Assembly: GCF_018257515.1 (NCBI RefSeq)
Contig: NZ_JAERJR010000008.1
Span: 1 to 64,000, forward strand
DNA from: Tatumella sp. JGM118
GTDB taxonomy: Bacteria; Pseudomonadota; Gammaproteobacteria; Enterobacterales; Enterobacteriaceae
Reading direction: 5' to 3'
DNA: 64,000 nucleotides
Position 1 is the first letter of the stretch. Each line of letters starts with the position of its first letter. The notes beneath the pieces are model-generated. The model was not told where the DNA came from, ran no database searches, and was given only the letters and a program-made list of their open reading frames with translations. Made by a program: the position numbers and the translations under genes. This document shows positions 41,446 to 50,700 of this stretch, piece by piece.

Positions 41446-42711
41446 TTAGCTGAAGAGTTGTGAACCAATATAGTCACCTTCAGGGGGGGCCGGCGGGACG
41501 AAAAAGATACCGGACCCGATATGTGAGATATATTCATTCAGGGCATCCGCCGCCCCGAGGCGGGTCTGCAGTGCTTCAAAGCTGGCAGGGTCTTTTTGAT
41601 AGCTGATAAACAACAGTCCGGCATCCAGCATGCCCAGTTTATTAATACCGTCAGTGTAGTTATATGAACGGCGCAGGATGCGGATACCCTGATTATTCTC
41701 GTGGGCCGCCAGACTGATATGTGAGGTTACCGGGATCACCGGCGCACCCTCACTGTCCTTTTGATGAAAGTCCGGCGTATCGAACTCCTTTTCACCGCTC
41801 AGGGGGGCACCGGAGACCTTATGGCGGCCAAACACGGCATTCTGATCACTGACACGATCCGTGTCCCAGTTTTCAATATGCATTTTAATTTTGCGTACCA
41901 CCTGATAGGTTCCCTGCTGCTGCCAGGCCGGTCCGCCGTCGTTGATCCAGACAAATTTCTTAAAATCTGTCGGTTCGGTCAGGTTACGGGTACCATCTTT
42001 AAAGCCAAACAGGTTTCGGGGAGTGCTCTGATTTTTGCCTGCGGAGGCACGACCAAACCCCAGTACCGACCAGCGTGTCGCGGCCGCCCCTGTATCTTTC
42101 GCTATCCTGGCCAGGTTACGGATGGCGTGATAAGCCACCTGAGGATCATCCGCACAGGCCTGCAATGACAGATCGCCTCCGGTAAACGCCGATTGCAGGT
42201 TATCACTCGGCAACTGCACCAGCTCGCGCATCAGCGCGGGCTTTTTGTCTGCCAGTCCGTAAGTCTCCGTGAAAATCCCCGGTCCCAACCCGACGGTAAC
42301 GGTCAGTGACGCCGGCCCCAGATCCAGGGCTTCACCGGTATCCATTCCGATACCGCTGTTCCGGACAGGCTCTACCTGACCAATGATTTCCCCTGCCATC
42401 ATCTGCGCGATAGCTGCTGACCAGCGGGCCAGCAGGATCTGCAGGTCCCGCGGGTTCTGACTGGTCATATCAAACGTCATATACATCACATGACGCTGAG
42501 GTGTGGTGGTCACCCCCGCCTGTCCGCCCTTACCATAAAACGCATGTTGCCGCGAAAGATCGACCTGATCTTCAGGTTCGGCTTTCGCAACCGTCGCATT
42601 GTGTGCCGTAGCCAGGCCAGGCATGGCCAGCGCACCGGCCACCGCCCCTTTTAACAGATGACGGCGGGAGACATTCGTCTTGTCGCGCTCCGTATTCTGT
42701 TTATCTTTCAT
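41446..42711 (-). CDS. efeB: Tat-exported haem peroxidase EfeB (DyP family)
   Basis: Periplasmic dye-decolourising-type peroxidase of the EfeUOB ferrous iron system. The Tat signal has the twin arginine SRRHLLKG. The GFKDGTRN motif carries the distal aspartate, and a conserved His in VTSHISLAAHEN is the probable proximal haem ligand. Start ATG at 42711; a GTG directly before it (42714) abuts the efeO stop. About 421 aa, E. coli 423. Last gene of efeUOB. Confidence 0.93.
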   Translation of the reverse strand: MKDKQNTERDKTNVSRRHLLKGAVAGALAMPGLATAHNATVAKAEPEDQVDLSRQHAFYGKGGQAGVTTTPQRHVMYMTFDMTSQNPRDLQILLARWSAAIAQMMAGEIIGQVEPVRNSGIGMDTGEALDLGPASLTVTVGLGPGIFTETYGLADKKPALMRELVQLPSDNLQSAFTGGDLSLQACADDPQVAYHAIRNLARIAKDTGAAATRWSVLGFGRASAGKNQSTPRNLFGFKDGTRNLTEPTDFKKFVWINDGGPAWQQQGTYQVVRKIKMHIENWDTDRVSDQNAVFGRHKVSGAPLSGEKEFDTPDFHQKDSEGAPVIPVTSHISLAAHENNQGIRILRRSYNYTDGINKLGMLDAGLLFISYQKDPASFEALQTRLGAADALNEYISHIGSGIFFVPPAPPEGDYIGSQLFS

Positions 42712-42714
42712 CAC

Positions 42715-43938
42715 TCACGCGCCTCCGGCTGTGGCAACTTTTTCCGCAATTTTAGACAGCGGTTCCTGCAATGCCTGCACTGCTTTACTCAGTCTGGCCG
42801 CATCTGCCGCCTTCACTTCCGCGGTATAGTAACGGTATCCGCCGGCAATTTTACCATCGCGATAGCTGTCCAGCAGTTTGTTCACGTTAGTAAATTGCGC
42901 TTCTACCCTGCGGGTCAGATCAGGGTCAATTTTATTCAGTCCTGGTTTCAGGAATTCAAACGCCTGTTGTGCGCCTTCGACGTTACCGGCAAAGTCCACC
43001 AGATCAATGTGACTGAAGGCTTCTTCTTCACCGCTGATTTTGTTGCTCTGAACTTCTTCCAGCAGATCGGCGGCCCCGTTAGCCAGATCTTCCGGTTTAT
43101 AGGTCAGCCCTTTGGTGAGGCTATCCAGCCGGGTGACGTTCTGCTGCAGTTCTGCCGCCAGTTTTTTGGTGTTATCGGTGATTTTACCCTCGCCGAACAG
43201 ATCACGTTCAATGGCGTGGAAACCGTGCCAGCCCACCTTAGGATCCTGGTTAGAAGCGCGCATATCGATCAGATAATCGAGGTTACCGGCGTTGTCCGTC
43301 GCTTTAAAGCCTGGCAGGACAAACCCACTGACATCCGATTCAATACGTTCATAGAACGGGCGTGCTTTGGCATACTGCGCTTTCGCTTTTTCCAGATCAC
43401 CGGCATCAATATCGGCTTTCAGCTGATTCACCGCCACTACCATCGCATCCACCACGCCGTTCACGTAGGTCGCATAGCCATCCGTCCCCTGCTTCAGCAG
43501 GTCAGCCGTGCTGCCGGTCGCTTTCGCCGCACTTTTACCGGTGACGGTAAAATTGATCAGTTCCTGTTTTGCGCCAGGGCAATAAATCTGATATTTACCG
43601 CCATCCAGCGTCAGGGTGAATTTACCGGCCGGCAGTCCCGGCGCCAGGTTCTCTTTTTCACCGAGAATGCGATTATCACTCAGCAGTTCAAGTTCAGTAA
43701 TGGCGGTCGCTGTCTTGTTAACCACCGTAAACGTGACCGGGCCTGCTTTAGCGCTGGTATGGTCGACCACACAGGTGCCGCCTTCCGCACCGGTTAATGT
43801 GATATTGACCTGTGAAACGCCTTTAGCGACCGGAGCGACACCGCCCGCAGCCGTGGCTTCCAGCGAAACCAGCAACAGTGCTGAAACGACAGCCGATGCC
43901 AGAACTGACTCTTTCTTTTTAAACATGGAGTTGATCAT
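42715..43938 (-). CDS. efeO: Iron uptake periplasmic protein EfeO
   Basis: Periplasmic M75-peptidase-like protein thought to deliver iron to EfeU. Sec signal peptide (MINSMFKKKESVLASAVVSA... ending near EATAAGG), an N-terminal cupredoxin-like domain (about 35-130), then the imelysin/M75 domain containing HGFHAIERDLFG (the HxxE motif). Start at 43938 (407 aa) after AAAGGG; a longer frame to 44037 overlaps efeU and is not needed. 375 aa in E. coli. Confidence 0.93.
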   Translation of the reverse strand: MINSMFKKKESVLASAVVSALLLVSLEATAAGGVAPVAKGVSQVNITLTGAEGGTCVVDHTSAKAGPVTFTVVNKTATAITELELLSDNRILGEKENLAPGLPAGKFTLTLDGGKYQIYCPGAKQELINFTVTGKSAAKATGSTADLLKQGTDGYATYVNGVVDAMVVAVNQLKADIDAGDLEKAKAQYAKARPFYERIESDVSGFVLPGFKATDNAGNLDYLIDMRASNQDPKVGWHGFHAIERDLFGEGKITDNTKKLAAELQQNVTRLDSLTKGLTYKPEDLANGAADLLEEVQSNKISGEEEAFSHIDLVDFAGNVEGAQQAFEFLKPGLNKIDPDLTRRVEAQFTNVNKLLDSYRDGKIAGGYRYYTAEVKAADAARLSKAVQALQEPLSKIAEKVATAGGA

Positions 43939-43948
43939 AAAAGGCCCT

Positions 43949-45526
43949 TTACTTATGTTCAGAGAATGAAGGATGACCGGTATGCAGTGTGTCATTTGTC
44001 TTGCGGGCATCCGCAAGACGGCGCAATGCCAGCACAAAGGTAATAAACGCCATCAGTACCAGCATGATCGGTAGCTCGATAGCCAGAAAAAGATGACGCT
44101 GATAAGTCTGTTGTGCTTTTTGTAAGGCACTATCTACCGCGCTGTGCCAGCTTTCCGCCAGTTGCCAGTGACATCCCGTCTGCGGCATCGCTGCGCGTAC
44201 CGAAAACGTCCGCGGTGATAATAAACCGCCGCCGGAGAGCGTCATCAGGGTGGTTTCCCGGGCGGTGGCACGGTAAAGCGCATCACTGACGGTTTCAGCG
44301 TCCAGTGTGCAGTTAACACGCCAGCTGACGTGATACGGGCCCGGATGTTGTGCCGGACCCAGCCCGACGGGAATACGGTTACCGGACAGTGCCAGCACCT
44401 GATCCAGCGTCAGGGTAGCTGGCAGATCAGTGACCGGCGGTTGAGTGCTGAGGCTCCACTGCTGCAATGTTACCCCCTGCTGTACCATCGTTTGCTGCTG
44501 ATCCGCAGCGAGGATATAGGTTACGCGGGCCTGTTGCCCGGCATTGACCGCTAAACGGTAGCCCCCTGTCGCCTGAGGCTGCAGTGTTACCGTTCCCCCT
44601 TCCTGCAAGGGTGCGGTGGCCGGCAGCCGGATGCTGCTGTCGGGAGTACGCCAGTGCAGGACGGCGGCGGCAACCAGTAATACGCCGGTCGTGACAAAGA
44701 GCAATTTACTGAGCCGTTTTGCCCCGGGACGCAGATGACGTGGCCAGAACACCAGAACCCCCGTCAGTACGATGTAAATCCCCCACCCGCAGACCTCAAG
44801 CAGTCGTGGATCGGTCGGAATACCGAGCACCCCGGTGATTAATGCCGAGCGGACAGACCCCGGCGGGATCAGCGGGCTAAGATTAACGACACGTTGCTGA
44901 CCGATATTCAGCCAGCCGGCTTCATGTCCACTGCGTAACGCACTGATAATCAGCCCTGCCGCGACGAGGATCAGAAACAACCCGGTATAACGGAAGAAAC
45001 GACCAAGATTGAGTCTGACTCCGCCGATATAAATGCCCCAGCCAATCGCGACCGCGAGGATCAGCCCCAGGACCGCACCGGTCGCTGCCAGGGCTGCTGA
45101 CTGTGCGACCGAGAAGGTCGCCAGCAGGAAAACACTGGTTTCGAACCCTTCTTTAAGTACGGCCAGAAAGGCCATGCCGGCGAGCGCCAGTGCACTGGAT
45201 TGCCGGATAGCGTCAGCCGCTTCACTTTCCAGATGACGCTTGATCTCATGGGCATGATTGTTCATCCACATCACCATACCGGTAACAAAAAAGACCGCCA
45301 CCAGACCGATTACGGCTTCCATCGCTTCCTGGCTGGCCTGCGGCAGAGCACGTTCGGTCAGGCTCAGGCCAACCCCCACCAGCAATGAGAGGGCTATCGC
45401 CAGCAGTACCCCCACCCACATGGCGTACAGGCTTTTACCGTTTTTACGTAAGAATGCGGCAATGATACCGACGATTAAGGCTGCTTCCAGCCCTTCGCGT
45501 AAGGCTATGACAAGAGTGGCTAACAC
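43949..45526 (-). CDS. efeU: FTR1-family iron permease EfeU with long C-terminal domain
   Basis: Oxidase-dependent iron permease of the FTR1 family. The first iron-binding motif is intact (ALREGLEA). The second reads LKEGFETSVF, with Lys in place of Arg. About seven helices make up residues 1-290, matching E. coli EfeU (276 aa). Then comes a periplasmic-looking domain of about 210 residues and a final membrane helix (FLAIELPIMLVLMAFITF). No ATG fits: a GTG at 45526 with AGGG eight bases upstream gives an N-terminus (VLATLVIALREGLE) of the same length as in E. coli; TTG at 45544 is the alternative. Confidence 0.9.
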   Translation of the reverse strand: MLATLVIALREGLEAALIVGIIAAFLRKNGKSLYAMWVGVLLAIALSLLVGVGLSLTERALPQASQEAMEAVIGLVAVFFVTGMVMWMNNHAHEIKRHLESEAADAIRQSSALALAGMAFLAVLKEGFETSVFLLATFSVAQSAALAATGAVLGLILAVAIGWGIYIGGVRLNLGRFFRYTGLFLILVAAGLIISALRSGHEAGWLNIGQQRVVNLSPLIPPGSVRSALITGVLGIPTDPRLLEVCGWGIYIVLTGVLVFWPRHLRPGAKRLSKLLFVTTGVLLVAAAVLHWRTPDSSIRLPATAPLQEGGTVTLQPQATGGYRLAVNAGQQARVTYILAADQQQTMVQQGVTLQQWSLSTQPPVTDLPATLTLDQVLALSGNRIPVGLGPAQHPGPYHVSWRVNCTLDAETVSDALYRATARETTLMTLSGGGLLSPRTFSVRAAMPQTGCHWQLAESWHSAVDSALQKAQQTYQRHLFLAIELPIMLVLMAFITFVLALRRLADARKTNDTLHTGHPSFSEHK

Positions 45527-45553
45527 CAGTGATACCCTGCCCAAATGGCATTA

Positions 45554-45578
45554 AATGATAATAGTAACTACTATCATT
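45554..45578 (-). promoter_or_regulatory. Fur box upstream of efeUOB
   Basis: AATGATAATAG-TAA-CTACTATCATT, an inverted repeat with one mismatch, rich in the GATAAT/ATTATC units of Fur sites, 28 bp upstream of the chosen efeU start. Indicates repression by Fe-Fur. Confidence 0.88.
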
Positions 45579-45733
45579 CTCATACCTGATTCAGGGTAAG
45601 TAAACATGAATTAATAATTAATTATGTAAATTTATGATACAGGCACGGTATAACCCGCGATCTCCAGCATGACCTTCTTTATCGCTGGATGGCAGAAAAT
45701 TCAGATGTATTTGAGTAAATACCGGGGGGATGT

Positions 45734-45898
45734 ATGTCAGAGCATCTTTTTGACATTAGCACTGAAAATTCCGGGGTCGCCATCGGCCGTATGATTAACT
45801 GCAGACCCGTTACCGGTCCGGTCGCTGACAGAGTAACGCTAACGCTGAAGCTGTTGAGTCGTTCGGGGAGAATGTTGTCTCATTGGCAAGGTTTGTGA
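45734..45898 (+). CDS. Possible small protein, 54 aa
   Basis: ATG at 45734 preceded by GGGGGG, frame MSEHLFDISTENSG... ending WQGL. Reading continues without stop for 54 codons but there is no family resemblance I can name. It could be a fragment. The remaining gap (45579-46446) has no other supported gene. Confidence 0.25.
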   Translation: MSEHLFDISTENSGVAIGRMINCRPVTGPVADRVTLTLKLLSRSGRMLSHWQGL

Positions 45899-46446
45899 GT
45901 AATAAACATCAGGGAAACATTTCAGCGTGAAGGAAGCAGACAGCGATACTTCAGCTGCGACTGCCCTGCCGTCCCGGACAGCGTCTGACGTGTTACGGTG
46001 GCTCTTCAAAGATAAGGCGATAACACTCTGTTGCCCCGACAGAGAAGAATGCGGAGTCGCCCCGCAGAAACTTCCGTTTGCCGCATCAACAGGCAGGGAT
46101 AGCCCATGCTTTCACCCTGCTATTTCTATCCTTTCCTTCCGGAAATGTCGATCAATTCAACCTTTACACACTGTGCCACTATCCTCTGCCGGCACCTAAA
46201 AACAGGTATCGGGTTTCAGTCAATCCTGTTTAGACGGGTAGATTGTGGTGCTTATTCCCACTGTTCAAAATTCAACCAGCAAGGATAGTATTTGAACAAC
46301 CTTTAGCTTGTCTGCCTCTGCATACACCATTTATCACTTTATCCGGATGCAGGAAGAAGCAGGGTTAAACCGAAGCGCCTTAAGGAACCCTGGTATCCAA
46401 TTCCGCAAAAGGCGTGATAAGCATGTTCCCGCGAAAAGGTGATTAT

Positions 46447-47622
46447 ATGAGTGTATGGAATGATTTTTACAGACTTTCGGTCCTCGAAATTAAGTTTGAG
46501 AAAAACTCAGCGGCAAAAAACGCCACCATTTATGGAAACGGTAATAATCAGGTTGCTGTTGCTGTTCGTGTCACTGTGATTGGTAAGGATAATAAGCCAC
46601 TGAATATCCCTTATGATGAACTCGAGGATAAAACGCACCTGATCAATTATCAGACAGGAGAAAAGTTAAACTGGCGAGGAACGCAACCTTCTTACAACCC
46701 CCCCTGGATTTACTCCGCGGTGGATAAGGGATATTCAGACCCGGTAAACTTTGGCTCTGCATTAAATGATCCACAACACGATATAAAAAACAATCCACAA
46801 CCACCGACAAAAGATAATTCCTCTAATGTGATCTTCTATATTTCGGCCAGCAAGTTATCTTCCGGACTTGATATCGGTGTGGGTATAAATATTCCTGGCG
46901 TGGGTGAATTTAATACTACGGAATATGGCACCAGCACGCATAACTCACCGGGAGGAAACGGGGGTTCGGTATTTAAAGCACCGTCATTTGTTCATGTCAG
47001 GGCCCTGGAGAGCATCGACTACAGCCTGAGTAAAAATGTCAGGTTAGATAATAATACGACCTCTTTTCAATCGTTTCATACCGTCGTTGGCGATATGCTG
47101 GTTATTCATAATAACTGGGCAGGGATTACTTACAATAACTATGAAGGAACGAGCAGCAAAGCGACAGCGGTAATAAGTCCTGCACAGGAAAATTTTAAAT
47201 TCATTAAAATGAATGTGTTATCCCCGACTGTCGGTGCCGGTTTCAATCTGGCCGGTGGCGGATGCGATACCGTCTGGGGAGTGGGGGGTGGAAATTATGA
47301 TGCGACCTTTATCTTTGTTAACAGAAAAGAATATGGTCTGCTTGGTGATAACCGTATTCATACCCGATGCGGGGGTGAAAATTATTATTACACGATAGGC
47401 AAGAATGATTCCCGCCATTACTGGAAAGAAGATTTGCCCGATGGCGTGATTACCGTGCGTATCTGTAATCACCGCACCCCGCGAAATGATGCTTATCAGC
47501 AGAACTGGTCAGACAGCGGAAAAGATATCCGTGTTCATGTGACGGATGAATATGGTAATTCGGGAACTGTCTCCATCACGGTCGACGATTCCTCCTGGCC
47601 GTCCTTACATGTTAACGCCTGA
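46447..47622 (+). CDS. Unknown protein paired with the Rhs gene
   Basis: 391 aa starting at 46447 (MSVWNDFYRLSVLEIKF) after AAAGGTGA; two earlier in-frame ATGs lack a site. No signal peptide or membrane helix; beta-rich, Asn/Gly/Tyr-rich. The N-terminal part (KNATIYGNGNNQVAVAVRV) looks like the immunoglobulin-like opening domain of hypothetical proteins seen next to large Rhs genes in Pseudomonas and relatives. The C-terminal part (IRVHVTDEYGNSGTVSITV) resembles a big-fold beta domain. It ends 83 bp before the Rhs gene on the same strand, so likely cotranscribed. Role unknown: accessory, adaptor or secreted partner. Confidence 0.8.
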   Translation: MSVWNDFYRLSVLEIKFEKNSAAKNATIYGNGNNQVAVAVRVTVIGKDNKPLNIPYDELEDKTHLINYQTGEKLNWRGTQPSYNPPWIYSAVDKGYSDPVNFGSALNDPQHDIKNNPQPPTKDNSSNVIFYISASKLSSGLDIGVGINIPGVGEFNTTEYGTSTHNSPGGNGGSVFKAPSFVHVRALESIDYSLSKNVRLDNNTTSFQSFHTVVGDMLVIHNNWAGITYNNYEGTSSKATAVISPAQENFKFIKMNVLSPTVGAGFNLAGGGCDTVWGVGGGNYDATFIFVNRKEYGLLGDNRIHTRCGGENYYYTIGKNDSRHYWKEDLPDGVITVRICNHRTPRNDAYQQNWSDSGKDIRVHVTDEYGNSGTVSITVDDSSWPSLHVNA

Positions 47623-47705
47623 ACTTAATAGAGTGCACTTCACATTACAGATTTAGTTTACCTGTCTGTAACCACGACTTTATACAAAAGAGAAATGAGG
47701 TTTAT

Positions 47706-50700
47706 ATGAACGAAAATTTCTCCACGCAGAGCGGAAATTTTATTAGCGCCCTGCAGACGGACGTTGATGTACGTACAGGTCAGTTTACTGTGAATTTCCC
47801 GGTGGCTACCCTGACCGGCAACCATCTGATGGGACCCGACGTGTCCCTGATACTCAGTTATTCTCCCCTGAATAACAACAATTACGGTTTTGGCCGTGGT
47901 TTCTCTGTCGGACTAACGCAGTTCGATAACCGCACTAACCTGCTGGAACTCAGCAATGGCGAAAAATACCGCGTAGCACCGGGTTCAGACACCGTTCGTA
48001 ATCAGCGGCTCAAAAACTTTCGCTTTTCCTACACCAACGGACAGGACGATGCTGACGGCTATACCGTTATCTGGAAAGAGGGCAAACAGGAACGATTGTC
48101 CTTTGTGGCAGAGAACAGTTTTGTTACGACCCGGATTATCTCCCCACTGGGCCGGACACTTACGCTCGACTGGGGCTGGAGCGGTCAGTATCCACTGCTG
48201 ACGCAGATCAACGATGAAACGACTCCCCTGTGCAGTATCGGGTATAACAATACCACAGAGATAATCGTCTGGCCGGACACTGACGAAGAATACCGGGTCG
48301 TGCTCGGGTTCCTCAATAACACACAGCTTGACACTCTGACCCGCCAGATTTCAGAGGACGAAAGCCTGGACTGGTATTTTAGTTACGACAACGTCGACGG
48401 CTCACAAAACCTGTTGCTGACCGGAGTCACTTACCCGACCGGCATGACTGATGAGGTGCAATACAGTCAGATAAACGGCTTAATGTACCCGGAGGCCTAC
48501 GGCATCACCGGTCGTTTGCCGGCGGTTATCACCCATATCCGTAGCCCTGGCGCAGGTCAGCCAGATACACTACGGCAATTTGCCTATACAACCGAAAATT
48601 TTCTGGGTTATAACGGAAATTTCGGTGACTGGGATCCGGACAGCGATTACATCTATACCACGCTAACGGACTACCAGTATGGCTCTACGGAAACCCTTTC
48701 AGATGGCGATACCCACGTCATCACCGAGCGAACCTACAATAACTATCACCTGCAGATCGCGGAAACCGTGACCCGCGGGAGCAGCATACATCAGACTCTG
48801 ACGACATATTACGCTCAAGAGGGATACTTCATTGATGCCCAGCCGCCTCAGTTTCAGATGCCAGCAACGCAGACGACCACCTGGACAGACACGTCACTTC
48901 CTGAGGGAGAACAGTCCCGTTCAGAAATAACCCTGACTGAGTTTGATGACCAGGGGAACCCCGTGCGCCTTAAGTCCCCTGATGGCACGACGACGGTCTA
49001 TGAGTTCTATCCGGCGGAGGGTGACGGGGATAACTGCCCGCCCGCACTTAACGGTTTTGTACGTTTTCTGAAAAGTGCGGTAACCACGCCCCGCAGTAGT
49101 GATTATGATGACGCATCGCAACAAACAAAGACCTTTACCTATGGTCTGCTGGGCGATACGGATTATATTGTTCAAACCTCCCAGGCCCTCTTTAACGGGG
49201 CTGTAAAACTGTCAGTACGCACGACCGCTTATAATACGGACAGTAAAAGTAGTGAATTTGGGCGGATCACCGCACTGGTTGACGTCAACTATGACCAGCA
49301 ACAGTCCTATACCCGCCGGCAGGATTTTGTGACCCATGTCAGCAACGGTCTGATAGATCAGACGATAACGTTTACCGGCCATGACGGGCTGACTGCTACC
49401 TCCCGACGCACGCAATCTGCCTTATCCGGTCTGGTGTTCAGCGAAACGGATGCACAGAGTGTGACGACAGTGCATACCTATGATCTGCTGGGCAGACCGC
49501 TGACCAGAACGATGGCCAGTGGCACCCTTTATGAAAATACCTATCGCTGGGAATATAGTATTGATAAAGACGGTCCCGCCACCACCGGGAAAGATGCCGT
49601 CGGTAATCAGGTACGGTATCACTTTGATGGCAGTGGGCGGGATATCAGCGAGCAACGATTCGACACAGACAATACCCAACGGTGGTTTGATATTATCTCG
49701 AGGCAGTACAATGCACTGGGGCAATATCAGACCGGCGCAGGACAGGACTGGAAGACGACGGGCACAGACACACCCGAAAATTTCGTCGTGAAGGTCAGCG
49801 CCGGATATGACCATTGGGGGAACCAGTCGCAATTGTCCTTCTCAGACCACACCCGACTACTCACGGAAACAAATCCTGTTCAGCTGGTTACCCGACAGTA
49901 CTCCCAGGGCGGTGCGACAGAAAACCAGACGGTCAGTGGCAGCACGATAACCATCCTGGACAGTCAATCACAGCTTCCGGTACGTAAAGAGATGCAGGAC
50001 GCCGCGGGCGCTGAACAAGGGGTGCAGAAGTATGTCTATGACGGGCTGAACCGGTTACGGGAGGAGGAAGATGAGCGTGGCAATATCACCCGGTATGACT
50101 ACGATAACTTCGGCCGGGAAGCCCGTCGTGAATTAGCCGATGGCACGATAATCGAACGGGAGTATGCCGCGCATCTCAGTGACAGCCAGGTCACCCTTAT
50201 CCGGATAACCGGCCCGGACGATACCGGGGAGACACAGACCCGGACAGTGGGCACGCGGGAATATGACAGTCTGGGCCGCCTCACGCAGGAAGCTGTCGGC
50301 GGGCGGATAACCACGTATGACTACAATGACGCTTCTCAGGTGCCATCTAAGGTGACCCTGCCATCAGGAGAGACCCTGCTTTATACCTACATTCCGGAGC
50401 TGAGTGATGCGGTGGCCAGTCTGACGGCCGGAGGACTCACACAAAAATTTGAATACGATCCCCTGACCGGTGACTTGCTGAAGGCAACAGAGGGCGATAC
50501 GGAAGATGTGAACATATGGAACTGCTCAGGAAATCTTAAACAGGAACGATTTATCCGGCAGGATAACCCACGCCAGGCCGACTATATAAGCACCTTAACC
50601 GGAGAGGCGTTAGCCTATACCGATGTCACAGGCAGGCAAACCCGTTATAAACACAATGAGTATGGCATGATCACGGGGATAACCGATGACAGCCTGACGG

